The notes under the pieces are model-generated. The model made no database searches. It saw only the letters and a list, made by a program, of their open reading frames with translations, and had not been told where the DNA came from. Position numbers and translations under genes: made by a program. 64,000 nucleotides of DNA. It comes from CAZMNY01 sp964567745 (GTDB lineage Bacteria; Planctomycetota; Planctomycetia; Pirellulales; Pirellulaceae). Numbering within the stretch: the first letter of the stretch is position 1; each line of letters opens with the position of its first letter. Below are positions 18,865-26,951 of this stretch, piece by piece. The DNA lies in NCBI GenBank assembly GCA_964567745.1, contig CAZMNY010000027.1:57980-121979 (forward strand), given 5' to 3'.

Positions 18865-19536
18865 CTAGTTGCTCGCGTGGACAACTCGTGGTGTGTCGTC
18901 GACGACAACTTCGCCTGTCGATGTAATCAGTCTGACTTGTTTGAGCATGAGCGACCTAACTCGGTGAGTCGCAAGTGAGACGCCCGAGTTTTGAACGGTC
19001 GCGTCGGGCGAATAGCCATTAAGGTTGGACAAGCCTGATGCGACTGAGGCTCGGAGATGACCGGCGCCGCCGAATCCTCCCCAAGTCTTGGACGCTCCAT
19101 TGACGACTTCAAACTTGAGCGCCCCGTCCTCGATCGCCATGGTCTGCGTCCAGGAAATCACTTCACCGTCGTCTTCCAAGATGTTGTGCGAAGGAATGCT
19201 GTTGTACGTCAACGGCCACTCGTCATTCCAAGTTTGAAGTTGAATGCCGCCGACCACAAAGTCGGGTCGGCTGTGGTGATTGAGTTCGAGTGTGGCGTGA
19301 GGCGCGTCAGTTTCAATGGTCGGCGAGATGGTGCAGCATATTTGAGGGGCTATGCTGTTCGCGTCCGGGGCTCCCACCACGAGCACCCAATCCTCTTCGA
19401 CTCGCACAATTGTCTGCGGTTCGGCTGCAAATGCCTCGGCGCCAGCGATTGAGCTGGCAACTGCGGCGAATAAGGTTAGCCTCGTCACGAGGCTCCCGAT
19501 CGAATCTCGGCATTTGATTTCGTTGTTGACTCGCAT
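18865..19536 (-). CDS. Exported protein of unknown function in the Tad gene set
   Basis: A 223-residue protein with a signal peptide: a basic start, a hydrophobic stretch (LTLFAAVASSIAGAEAF), and a probable cleavage site after AFA near residue 36. The mature part is beta-rich, with a CC pair (QICCTISP), and a Trp/Gly-rich segment (GASKTWGGFGGAGHLRASV). I do not recognise a family. It lies 64 bases downstream of the TadE gene and 142 bases upstream of the TadG-like gene, all on one strand, so it is probably expressed with them. A minor pilin, an adhesin tip or a surface-assembly factor are possibilities from context only. Confidence 0.65.
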   Translation of the reverse strand: MRVNNEIKCRDSIGSLVTRLTLFAAVASSIAGAEAFAAEPQTIVRVEEDWVLVVGAPDANSIAPQICCTISPTIETDAPHATLELNHHSRPDFVVGGIQLQTWNDEWPLTYNSIPSHNILEDDGEVISWTQTMAIEDGALKFEVVNGASKTWGGFGGAGHLRASVASGLSNLNGYSPDATVQNSGVSLATHRVRSLMLKQVRLITSTGEVVVDDTPRVVHASN

Positions 19537-19600
19537 GACTGTGTCTTTCGCTAGAGCGTTGATTTCAAGATGATCGCGCGTCTAGGAGTTCGTTATCGGT

Positions 19601-20122
19601 TTATGGAATTCCTTCGCGGCGCATTGCCGAGGTTGCGGTGAGCGTGGTGTTGTGGACAAACCACGGTGTGGGGAGCCAGCTTGCATCGTCGAAGGGCATT
19701 TGAACTTGAACGATGATCGTATCGCCCGGTTGCGCACTCGAAAGAGTAGGCGTGACGGTTGTCGTTGCCCCCGTCACGGTGCCGTTGGTGAGATACGTGT
19801 CGACGGCCGACTGCACGCTCGTGAGAGTGGCGCTCTCTGTGACCGCCAACCGAGCGCCTTCACGGGATGCTGTCGTCAGCATCTGTTGCACCATGACGAG
19901 ACGACCGATCTCTAAGATGCCAAACACCAATGCAATGAAGACCGGCGCGACAACCGCAAATTCGACAGCGGCAGTGCCTCGACGTTGCGCGGCGTTTCGT
20001 CGCTTCACGCGACGTGTTCTGGCAGTCTTGGCTTTGAGAGGGCTGCTTTGTCGGGCTGAGCCGACATCGCGCGTTTGATGCGCATCGCCTCGGTGCGCGT
20101 AGCTAGACAGATGATTCGACAT
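19601..20122 (-). CDS. TadE-like pilus-associated protein
   Basis: A 173-residue TadE-family pseudopilin-like protein. After about 45 basic residues (TARTRRVKRRNAAQRR) comes the diagnostic segment RRGTAAVEFAVVAPVFIALV, with the Glu and hydrophobic helix (about 47-75) of prepilin-like proteins, then EIGRLVMVQQMLTTASREGARLAV. The C-terminal part is beta-rich. ATG at 20122 has GAGG about 7 bases upstream. It is the first gene behind the proposed cyclic-di-GMP riboswitch, with a leader of about 70 bases after the aptamer. That suggests pilus or surface assembly is tuned by c-di-GMP. Confidence 0.85.
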   Translation of the reverse strand: MSNHLSSYAHRGDAHQTRDVGSARQSSPLKAKTARTRRVKRRNAAQRRGTAAVEFAVVAPVFIALVFGILEIGRLVMVQQMLTTASREGARLAVTESATLTSVQSAVDTYLTNGTVTGATTTVTPTLSSAQPGDTIIVQVQMPFDDASWLPTPWFVHNTTLTATSAMRREGIP

Positions 20123-20458
20123 GAGACTGACCTCAGGCTTCGGGAGAGAGGGGTTGTCGGCGCCGTACTACACGACGCCTGGCGTCTAACCACAAAAAGT
20201 TCCATTGGCAGCCTGGCGATCTCATACGAGACCCATGGCTTTGCGCCCCAGCCTCGCGACCGGTTTGCCGTTTCAAGAACTCCGCCTGAGTTCCCTGGCG
20301 AGCTAACTCGCCGCGCCTTGATCACCCAATTAAATAAATAGGTCACGACTTGTATTTGTCAAGAAACTCGCGGATGTGGGTACCCACAATTTCGCAAAGA
20401 TCTGCTTTCTTAGGCTCGGATCAGTTTCGGTCGTGTGGGAAAACCATCGGTCTGGACG
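20123..20458. promoter_or_regulatory. Leader and promoter region of the Tad operon
   Basis: A 336-base gap between the TadE gene and the downstream minus-strand membrane protein gene. It contains the riboswitch listed separately. The segment 20310-20345 is AT-rich (AATTAAATAAATAGG on the plus strand) and is the likeliest promoter site for the riboswitch transcript. Confidence 0.45.
20195..20283 (-). ncRNA. Class I cyclic-di-GMP riboswitch (GEMM)
   Basis: Read on the minus strand, the sequence has the conserved blocks of the GEMM-I aptamer in order. First comes GGCAAACC. Next is a 6-bp stem CCGGUC/GGCUGG closed by the GNRA loop GCGA. Then comes GGGCGCAAAGCC, followed by the P3 arm AUGGGUCUCGUAUGAGAUCG and GCCAGGCUGCC. 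The outer helix forms between AGUUC (20277-20281 side) and GAACU (20198-20202 side). It lies 73 bases upstream of the TadE start in the right orientation. A further hairpin, GACGCC-A-GGCGUC, follows and could be the expression platform. It is not followed by a U-run, so control may act on translation. Confidence 0.85.
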
Positions 20459-21256
20459 TCAACCGTCGAGGAGAAATAGCTTGCAAATCACGCCCACAAT
20501 GATGCTGACGAACACGGTTAAGATAAGCCAACCCCGCAGAGTGAACTGCCACCATCGATCGGGCGTCGTTTGCAGCACGTGGCGACGAAACCAACGCATG
20601 GCCCAGGGGATCAGTGACCCAACTGCGAGAAAGAGCACGAAGTAGATCCGAGCGCCAATCGCCAGCGAGGCCACGTCGACCCTGTCTTCGATTTGCGACC
20701 CAACTTCGCTCGACGCAATCAGCAGACGAGACACGATCGGCCGCAGGAACTCACTGATCTTGAGGCTCGGTATCGCAATCGTCCATGCCCAGACCGTCCC
20801 GGCAGCGGGAAGCAAATCAGCAAGCAGAAGAGAGTACGAAAACAGAATGAATGCACCGAGCGGAATCAGAAATTTGTTGGACAGCACAAACCGGCGCGGC
20901 ACCGCCAGTTGCAAAACCCAAACCAGGCCCAGCAAGAAGCACACATTGGCCGCGAGACCGATCGGTTGAAACGGCTGATGCTCTGCCCGATTCGGCGGGT
21001 CGGGATCAAGCACGATGATGGGCGCGGCTGGACCTAGGCTCGTTGTCACTTTGCTGATCGAGCAACTATGCAAGAACAACGGGCAGAACAGCATCACAAA
21101 CAGCCAGGTTAACCGACGCACCTGACGCGGACCCTGCGTCTTCTTCGCCACTTGACCACCGGACTCGACTTCTTCGTTCGGCGTCGTGGTCGGAAAGACG
21201 CTGGGCAGTGTCGCTGGCGAGGGCGAATGGCCAACTGGTTCAGGGTCGTTTGCCAA
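20459..21256 (-). CDS. Polytopic membrane protein of unknown function
   Basis: A 265-residue inner-membrane protein. The first 45 residues are polar. Hydrophobic segments lie near 48-68, 101-118, 128-148, 155-175, 205-225 and 240-262. The last one follows the motif WWQFTLRGWLILTVFVSIIV, which resembles the QFSLR...LLLLTV pattern found at the end of many small planctomycete membrane proteins. No catalytic motif is visible. The frame opens at TTG (21256), so the start is uncertain. It is divergent from the sigma-54 promoter region at 21.3-21.6 kb. Function cannot be inferred. Confidence 0.6.
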   Translation of the reverse strand: MANDPEPVGHSPSPATLPSVFPTTTPNEEVESGGQVAKKTQGPRQVRRLTWLFVMLFCPLFLHSCSISKVTTSLGPAAPIIVLDPDPPNRAEHQPFQPIGLAANVCFLLGLVWVLQLAVPRRFVLSNKFLIPLGAFILFSYSLLLADLLPAAGTVWAWTIAIPSLKISEFLRPIVSRLLIASSEVGSQIEDRVDVASLAIGARIYFVLFLAVGSLIPWAMRWFRRHVLQTTPDRWWQFTLRGWLILTVFVSIIVGVICKLFLLDG

Positions 21257-21369
21257 AACACGCCCCCCGTTCAGCGGAATTCGATTCGGTACTCAGCAAG
21301 TTGGTTCGGCAATTTAGGTCAACGTCCGGAGACGCCCTCATCCTACTCCGTTGATACGCTCGTTTGGAG

Positions 21370-21394
21370 TGTCTCGTTTTGGGACGAATGTCTC
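21370..21394. promoter_or_regulatory. Possible activator-binding repeats upstream of the sigma-54 promoter
   Basis: TGTCTC occurs at 21370-21375 and again at 21389-21394, 19 bases apart. A near-inverted GGGAC lies between them (21381-21385), so TGGGAC-GAAT-GTCTCA is almost palindromic. The set is about 120 bp upstream of the promoter at 21509, a normal distance for an enhancer-binding activator. Confidence 0.35.
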
Positions 21395-21508
21395 AGAATC
21401 GATCACGCATTTGCTTGGGCTCGCAATTGTGTGCCCATCTGCTTAGGCAACCTAAGTGACTATCCCAAAAAACCTTGAGTCGTTTTCTGCCTCGAGGTGA
21501 CACGGTTT

Positions 21509-21524
21509 TGGCACCACGCTTGCA
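21509..21524 (+). promoter_or_regulatory. Sigma-54 (RpoN) -24/-12 promoter
   Basis: TGGCAC (21509-21514), five bases, TTGCA (21520-21524). The GG and GC dinucleotides are 12 bases apart, as the RpoN consensus requires. It points at the microprotein gene at 21645, with a leader of about 105 bases. Close agreement with consensus makes this the clearest promoter in the window. Confidence 0.75.
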
Positions 21525-21644
21525 ATTTAGACGCTCAGTCATCAGCCAGGACGATGCACGATAGGACAGTCCTCGGCAGCCACGGCAGCCAAAACCGTTG
21601 GCAAGAAAAACGAGTTGAAACAAGTGACCAAGAAAGGCAATGCC

Positions 21645-21824
21645 ATGAACGCAAACCCAACGAACCGAGATATTACAAGCACGGTCGTCCGAATTCGAGA
21701 CGGTTGGTCCTATGCCGAAAGGCAATGGCGCAAGCAAGTCGGCGAATTACGTCGGCGGGAACTGCTCGACATGATTCTGAGTAACACCGAAACAGCCAAC
21801 CCAATACAGGCAGCAGCCGGGTAG
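21645..21824 (+). CDS. Small conserved-looking protein behind a sigma-54 promoter
   Basis: A 59-residue basic, helical protein. Its centre, VVRIRDGWSYAERQWRKQVG followed by LRRRELLDMI, has the look of small planctomycete proteins with an IR-x-GWS-x-x-ER motif. There is no signal peptide or membrane segment. I take ATG at 21645, with AAGAAAGG 7 bases upstream; the open frame extends 10 codons further. It is the first gene after the RpoN promoter, followed 29 bases later by a second microprotein. Size and charge would suit a nucleic-acid or protein-binding regulator, but this is inference. Confidence 0.6.
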   Translation: MNANPTNRDITSTVVRIRDGWSYAERQWRKQVGELRRRELLDMILSNTETANPIQAAAG

Positions 21825-21853
21825 CAATACCCTAACCATAAAGGAATAGTCGG

Positions 21854-22027
21854 ATGATCGCGGCAGAAATCAAGCTCCTTCAAAAAACTCTCCAAGACAC
21901 GCGAAGCACGTCGATTCGCCAATCGTTACTGAAGCGGATCTACCATCTCAATCGCGAAACAGAGCTCGACGCGAAACAGCCGCCGGTTGCACGGCGGCGC
22001 GACCAAGATCATGATGGCGGGCGATAA
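21854..22027 (+). CDS. Second small protein, overlapping the hydrolase start
   Basis: A 57-residue protein that begins MIAAEIKLLQKTLQDT and continues with a charged helix (LLKRIYHLNRETELD), ending in an Arg/Asp-rich tail. The first 40 residues could form an amphipathic or coiled helix. AAGGAA lies about 8 bases before the ATG. Its last 17 bases overlap the start of the alpha/beta hydrolase gene in another frame, which suggests translational coupling. No family is recognised. It shares the sigma-54 transcript with the 59-residue protein upstream. Confidence 0.5.
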   Translation: MIAAEIKLLQKTLQDTRSTSIRQSLLKRIYHLNRETELDAKQPPVARRRDQDHDGGR

Positions 22028-22817
22028 ACACCCGTCCTCAAAGGCTCTTCCGCAGATGCTTCTTCTCGACACGCCTCAAGTCAGCGGCGCTTACTTTTTT
22101 CCGCGACTCGATCCGCTTGCCGATCCGCATATCGTCAGCGTCGACGGTGCGGAATTGCACTGTCATCTTCACCAAGTCGCAGATGACGCGCTCACGTTGA
22201 TCCATTTTCACGGCAATGGAGAGACGGTTGGCGACTATGTTAGGCGAGGCGCCGGCGCGGGTTTTCTCGAATTGGGCGTGAATGTGTTGTTCGCCGAATA
22301 TCGCGGATATGGCGGATCGAGCGGTTCGCCCGGCTTGGTCGCTCAGCTCGACGACTGTGAAGCCATACTCGACTCGCTGGGCATTGCCGACGAGCGCGCG
22401 ATTGCATTTGGCCGATCCATCGGATCGCTTTACGCGGTGGAGCTTTGTGCGAGGCGACCCAAATTGGGCGGTCTAGTTCTCGAAAGCGGGATTGCCGATC
22501 CGGCGGAACGATTCTTGACCTACGCCGACTTGCGGTCGCTCGGCGTCGATGAATCGAGCGTCGAGGCCGAAGCTCGCCAATACTTCGATCATGAGGCGAA
22601 GCTCAAACAGTACATCAACCCGCTGCTCATTCTTCACGCGTCCGACGACACGCTGATTCACATAAGCCACGCCGAGCGCAATTTTCGCTGGGCCGGCGCA
22701 TCGAGTCAAAAGAAGACGCTCTGTCGCTTCGATTCTGGCGGACACAATGCCATCATGGCCATGAACTACCCAGCCTATTTCGCCGAATTGCGAGCTCTGC
22801 TGGACTTGGTCGACTGA
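22011..22817 (+). CDS. Alpha/beta hydrolase (BAAT/ABHD-like)
   Basis: A 268-residue serine hydrolase. The oxyanion strand motif is HFHGNGETVGDY near 65-77. YRGYGGSSGSPG follows near 98-109. The nucleophile elbow is GRSIGS near 134-139. The acid is probably the Asp of LHASDDTLIH near 214, and the His is in SGGHNAIM near 241. The layout resembles the bacterial ABHD13/BAAT-like group (esterase or thioesterase). No signal peptide is present, so it is cytoplasmic. ATG at 22011 or 22014 is the likely start; a TTG lies upstream at 21987. The overlap with the second microprotein puts it in the sigma-54 operon. The substrate is unknown. Confidence 0.8.
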   Translation: MMAGDKHPSSKALPQMLLLDTPQVSGAYFFPRLDPLADPHIVSVDGAELHCHLHQVADDALTLIHFHGNGETVGDYVRRGAGAGFLELGVNVLFAEYRGYGGSSGSPGLVAQLDDCEAILDSLGIADERAIAFGRSIGSLYAVELCARRPKLGGLVLESGIADPAERFLTYADLRSLGVDESSVEAEARQYFDHEAKLKQYINPLLILHASDDTLIHISHAERNFRWAGASSQKKTLCRFDSGGHNAIMAMNYPAYFAELRALLDLVD

Positions 22818-22972
22818 TCTTCGAACGTTTTGATGGGCCGCTGGCTTGCCCGTGCTTTCGAACTGCCCTAGCGGGCCGATCTTGAGGGGGGTGCTTGATC
22901 TGCAGTGATGGCGACCGTCACAATGCACGCCCCTTTCAAACGACGTCAACTGATCTGCGAGACGATTGAAAT

Positions 22973-23689
22973 ATGAGTTTTGACGCCACGAATTCTGATC
23001 CGATCGAGCAACCTGAACGAGCTTCCTGGCGTCCGCTCGATTTTCGCCAGCGAAGAGTCATCGGCGTTTTGGTGGAAAAGGCAAAGACGACTCCTGACAG
23101 CTATCCGATGACGCTCAACGCCATCACGACGGCTTCGAATCAGAAGAGCAATCGTTCGCCGCAAATGAAGATTGAAGCGGACGATGTGTTGCTGGTGCTC
23201 GACGAACTTCGCGAGATGGGCGCGGTTGTTGAAGTGCAGGGCGGTGGACGGGCGGCCAAGTACAAACATTTGATGTACGAATGGCTTGGAGTGAACAAAT
23301 ATGAAATTGCGGTGATGGCAGAACTGCTTCTGCGCGGTCAGCAGACGCTTGGCGAGTTGCGTGGGCGGGCGTCGAGAATGGAAACCATCGCGGACTTGAC
23401 CGCTCTTCGACCGATCGTCGACGGCTTGCTCGAAAGAAAACTGATGGTCGAGTTGACTCTGGCCGGCCGAGGTCAGATCGTTACCCATAATCTTTATCAA
23501 GAGCCTGAACTCAAACGAATTCGAGATCAGATCGGCCAGATGCCCCCGCCGTCGGCTATATCAACGGCCGCTTCATCGACGTCGGCCGCGCCGCGAAAAC
23601 CGGATCTGGAAGCGACGGTTGCCGCACTCGCGGCGGAATTGGCGGCGCTTCGATTGCGAGTGGAAACGATCGAATCGGACCTGTCCTAG
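22973..23689 (+). CDS. YceH-family protein (DUF480/UPF0502)
   Basis: A 238-residue protein with the YceH family signature: RRVIGVLVEKAKTTPDSYPM, then TLNAITTASNQKSNR, LDELREMGAVVEV, and MAELLLRGQQTLGELRGRASRM. The fold is a pair of winged-helix domains, so it is a putative DNA-binding or regulatory protein; no function is established for the family. The C-terminal 40 residues (about 200-238) form a heptad-like Ala/Leu-rich helix (AALAAELAALRLRVETIE) that could be a coiled coil. ATG at 22973. It is followed 13 bases later by the AOR gene, so the two are probably co-transcribed. Confidence 0.88.
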   Translation: MSFDATNSDPIEQPERASWRPLDFRQRRVIGVLVEKAKTTPDSYPMTLNAITTASNQKSNRSPQMKIEADDVLLVLDELREMGAVVEVQGGGRAAKYKHLMYEWLGVNKYEIAVMAELLLRGQQTLGELRGRASRMETIADLTALRPIVDGLLERKLMVELTLAGRGQIVTHNLYQEPELKRIRDQIGQMPPPSAISTAASSTSAAPRKPDLEATVAALAAELAALRLRVETIESDLS

Positions 23690-23702
23690 GCGGCAAGCCA
23701 GC

Positions 23703-25460
23703 ATGAAGGCGTACCACGGACAATACTATCGAATCGACTTAGGACAAGAGCGTTTGCAAACGCGTTCGATTGGCCTGGACGACCTGCGTCGGCATATCGG
23801 CGGAGTCGGTCTCGCGGCGCGGCTGCTTCTGGATGAAGACATCGAATCGGATCCGCTATCCCCGCAAGCGCCATTGGTGATCGCCTTCAGTCCGCTTGTC
23901 GGCAGCCCGATGACGACTTCCGCCAAATTCGCCATCGTCGCTCGAAGCCCTTTGACCGGCCGTTTTAACGATTCGCTCGTCAGCAGTGGATTCGCACTGT
24001 CGGGAAAGCGGACAGGCGCTGACGCTCTCGCTATTCTCGGAAAGGCGGCCAAGCCTTCCGTGCTGTTGATCGAAAACGGAGAATACCGCCTAGAGGATGC
24101 CGGTGATTTGTGGGGCCGCGATTGCCCGCAGGCTGAGGCTGAGTTGAAAGCCCGCTACGGTTCGCATTGGCGGTTCGCCGTGATCGGTCCTGCGGGAGAA
24201 AACCAGGTCCGTTTCGCGTCGATCTCTCACGACGGAAGACACGCTGGTCGAGGCGGTCACGGAGCGCTTCTCGGTTCCAAGAACATTAAGGCGATTGGAG
24301 TGCGGGGCGACAAGACCGTCGATTGGGCCTCGCCGCAAGACCTCGTCGAATTGGCCAAGGATTTTTCGGAGCGGTCGTTCGGCCCGGCGACGGCCAAGTA
24401 TCGTGAACTCGGAACCGCCGCAAACCTGCTCACATTCAATCGACTCAACTGCCTTCCCACCGCTAACTTTCAGCGGGCTTCGATCGCCGGCGTGGAGGCT
24501 CTCGCACCGGAATCGATGTCGGAGGCCCACGACAGAACTCGGGCATCTTGCGCCGCATGCACGATCGGATGCGAACATATCTATCGACTCGACAAAGAGC
24601 GAAGCGTCCGCGTGGAATACGAAAACCTCTTCGCGCTCGGGCCGCTTTGTGGGATCACCGATTCCGCGACGGTTTTGGAAGCGTCAAGTCGTTGCGACGC
24701 GTTGGGGATGGATACCATCAGCACCGGCGGGTCTATCGCCTTCGCGATGGAGTGCGTGCAGCGAGGCTTTCTCGATGAGCCGTGGCTTCAGTTTGGCGAC
24801 AGCCAAGCCTTGCTGCGGGCGATCGAATTGATTGCCGCAAAAGACGGCGTCGGGGCTTTGATGGCCGGCGGAGTTCGGCAGATGGTGAACGAGATTGGAG
24901 GCGACTCAGCGAGTTTTGCGGCGCATGTCAAAGGACTTGAGATGCCGGGCTATGAACCTCGAGGCGTACAGACTTTGGCCTTGGGGATGGCCGTCGGCGC
25001 TCGCGGGGCGGACCACAATCGCAGCGGCGCCTATGAGGTCGATTTTTCCGAGGTCGGCGATCGCCGCAACCTTGGCGCCGAATCCGCGCGATGGGCTGTC
25101 GAATCGGAAGATCGATCCGCCATCATGGATTCGCTCATTCTCTGCAAGTTCATTCGCCGCGCGATGAACGACTTTTACGCCGAGGCGGCAACCATGTTGC
25201 GTCTGGCGACCGGCTTCGACTACTCGGCGGAGGAATTGCAAGAAGCCGCCAATCGCATTGTCAGTGCAAAAAAGCAGTTCAACCAACGCGTCGGTTGGAC
25301 TCGCGAGGAAGACACGCTGCCCGGCCGATTTCTCGACACGCCGCTGCCGGACGATTCCGAAGCCATCATCGATTCTCGCAAACTTCAGTCGGCCATATCC
25401 GACTATTATGCACTTCGCGGTTGGTCGCCCGACGGGCGGATTCGCTCGATCGACGACTGA
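23703..25460 (+). CDS. Aldehyde:ferredoxin oxidoreductase (tungsten-type AOR family)
   Basis: A 585-residue enzyme of the AOR family, which oxidises aldehydes to acids with a tungsten-bis-pterin site and a 4Fe-4S cluster, passing electrons to ferredoxin. The N-terminal domain (about 1-205) has GGVGLAARLL, FSPLVGSPMTTSAKFAIVARSPLTGRF and RGGHGALLGSKNIKAI. Cluster ligands are CAACTIGC near 283-290, with a later Cys in LILCKFI near 481. PGYEPRG and ALGMAVGARGADHN fit the pterin-binding part. Length is near the family norm. ATG at 23703 follows yceH by 13 bases; the frame runs further up but inside yceH. The cofactor need links it to the moeA, mobA and moaD genes at 31-44 kb. The physiological aldehyde is unknown. 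Confidence 0.88.
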   Translation: MKAYHGQYYRIDLGQERLQTRSIGLDDLRRHIGGVGLAARLLLDEDIESDPLSPQAPLVIAFSPLVGSPMTTSAKFAIVARSPLTGRFNDSLVSSGFALSGKRTGADALAILGKAAKPSVLLIENGEYRLEDAGDLWGRDCPQAEAELKARYGSHWRFAVIGPAGENQVRFASISHDGRHAGRGGHGALLGSKNIKAIGVRGDKTVDWASPQDLVELAKDFSERSFGPATAKYRELGTAANLLTFNRLNCLPTANFQRASIAGVEALAPESMSEAHDRTRASCAACTIGCEHIYRLDKERSVRVEYENLFALGPLCGITDSATVLEASSRCDALGMDTISTGGSIAFAMECVQRGFLDEPWLQFGDSQALLRAIELIAAKDGVGALMAGGVRQMVNEIGGDSASFAAHVKGLEMPGYEPRGVQTLALGMAVGARGADHNRSGAYEVDFSEVGDRRNLGAESARWAVESEDRSAIMDSLILCKFIRRAMNDFYAEAATMLRLATGFDYSAEELQEAANRIVSAKKQFNQRVGWTREEDTLPGRFLDTPLPDDSEAIIDSRKLQSAISDYYALRGWSPDGRIRSIDD

Positions 25461-25626
25461 AGGCGGTGCACCGTCTTGCCATCGCGCAGTCGCCAGTCCG
25501 AATTCGTCGGCTGTAATTTTGAGGCTGCAATTCGCCGTCTTGGCCACTCAAGATATTGAATCTGTTGTAAGCAGCGGCAACAATGGCCAGCGAAATTGCA
25601 TGAACCAAAACAGGAGAATCCTATCG

Positions 25627-26607
25627 ATGACTCACTTGCCTCGGCTTATCGCTTGCCTGCTATTGCTGACCTCTGCTTCTATGGCGGCGGCTCAGGCACC
25701 CGTGTTCGACGATCCCTCCAAAGCGAAGTCCGATAAGGACTTTGCCGTGCAAGGCGAGTATCTAGGGAAGCTGAAAGTGCAGGACGAGGAGATCACGTTC
25801 GCCGTTCAAGTCATCGCGCGGGGCAAAGGAAAGTTTCAAGCTGCCGCGTTCGTCGGCGGGCTGCCAGGTGCCGGTTGGAATGGCGAGACAAACGAGATGA
25901 CCGACGGTCAGCGGGATGGCGATGCCGTGGAATTTGAAAACAACGATGTGATCGGCGTCATCCGCAATGGCGTGCTCGTCGTCGAAGCTAAAGCCGCTAT
26001 GGCTCGAGGCGAACTGAAGAAGCAAAATCGCAAGAGTCCGACGCTTGGCAAGAAACCACCGGCCGGCGCCATCGTGCTCTTTGACGGCAAAGACATCAAG
26101 CAATGGAAAAAGGGCAAAGTTACCGAGGACAAGTTGCTGATGGCGGGCGTCGAAAGCAAACAAACATTCGGCGACCACTCGATCCATATTGAATTTCGCT
26201 TGCCGTATCAACCGGAAGCTCGCGGGCAAGGTCGAGGCAACAGTGGGATCTATGTCCAGGGACGCTACGAAGTGCAAATGCTCGACTCGTTTGGCTTGGC
26301 CGGCAAGAATAACGAGTGCGGCGGGATCTACGAGACGCGTGATCCTAACGTCAACATGTGCTTTCCTCCGTTGACTTGGCAGACGTACGACATCGACTTC
26401 ACGGCGGCGGTTTACGAAGACGGCAAGGAAGTCAAGAAGCCCCGTATCACCGTTCGCCATAACGGCGTTGTTGTGCATCGCGACGTCGAACTTCCCAAGA
26501 CAACTCGAGCGTCTCGAGTCAAAGCGGGGCCGGAGAACGGCCCGATCTATTTGCAGCACCATGGCAACCCGGTTCGATACCGGAACATTTGGGTCGTCGA
26601 GAAATAG
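25627..26607 (+). CDS. Secreted DUF1080 (3-keto-disaccharide hydrolase family) protein
   Basis: A 326-residue exported protein. The signal peptide is about residues 1-23 (LIACLLLLTSASMAAAQA). An N-terminal region of about 100 residues is followed by the DUF1080 beta-sandwich (about 135-326). Motifs are AIVLFDGKDIKQWKKG, HIEFRLPYQP, GRGNSGIYVQGRYEVQMLDS, CGGIYETRDPNVNMCFPP and QHHGNPVRYRNIWV. The family acts on 3-keto glycosides or binds sugars and is greatly expanded in planctomycetes. I choose ATG at 25627 because AGGAGA precedes it by about 9 bases; an ATG at 25600 is in frame. It follows the AOR gene on the same strand after 166 bases, perhaps with its own promoter. Confidence 0.88.
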   Translation: MTHLPRLIACLLLLTSASMAAAQAPVFDDPSKAKSDKDFAVQGEYLGKLKVQDEEITFAVQVIARGKGKFQAAAFVGGLPGAGWNGETNEMTDGQRDGDAVEFENNDVIGVIRNGVLVVEAKAAMARGELKKQNRKSPTLGKKPPAGAIVLFDGKDIKQWKKGKVTEDKLLMAGVESKQTFGDHSIHIEFRLPYQPEARGQGRGNSGIYVQGRYEVQMLDSFGLAGKNNECGGIYETRDPNVNMCFPPLTWQTYDIDFTAAVYEDGKEVKKPRITVRHNGVVVHRDVELPKTTRASRVKAGPENGPIYLQHHGNPVRYRNIWVVEK

Positions 26608-26637
26608 CTTGTGCCGGCGGCGGCAAGTCCTTGGTCG

Positions 26638-26676
26638 CGATTGTCGAATGCGGATAATGATCTCGCGCGACAATCG
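26638..26676 (+). terminator. Hairpin after the DUF1080 gene
   Basis: A perfect 9-bp stem, CGATTGTCG and CGACAATCG, around a 21-base loop. It starts 31 bases after the stop codon. No T-run follows, so it may be a processing or partial terminator structure. Confidence 0.4.
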
Positions 26677-26951
26677 TGACGTTGGCGGCGCCCCTAAACG
26701 CGAGTCAGACTTGTCAGTGAATCGCGCTGCGCCGTCGAGACGTCAGCGAGGGTCGGCTTGCGCTATCGCCTATCGGCGGTCGGATTTTGAAAATCGTGGA
26801 TGTCATTTCGGGTTTTCGAAAGAGGCCGGCAAGACGACATTTCCCCTTTTGGCTACTCGACTTACAGCGTTGTGATGTGGCTACGAAGATCACCCCCATC
26901 TAGAGTTTTTTTGCGTTTACGCATAAGTTGCGACTCTCATCTAAAGAAAAC

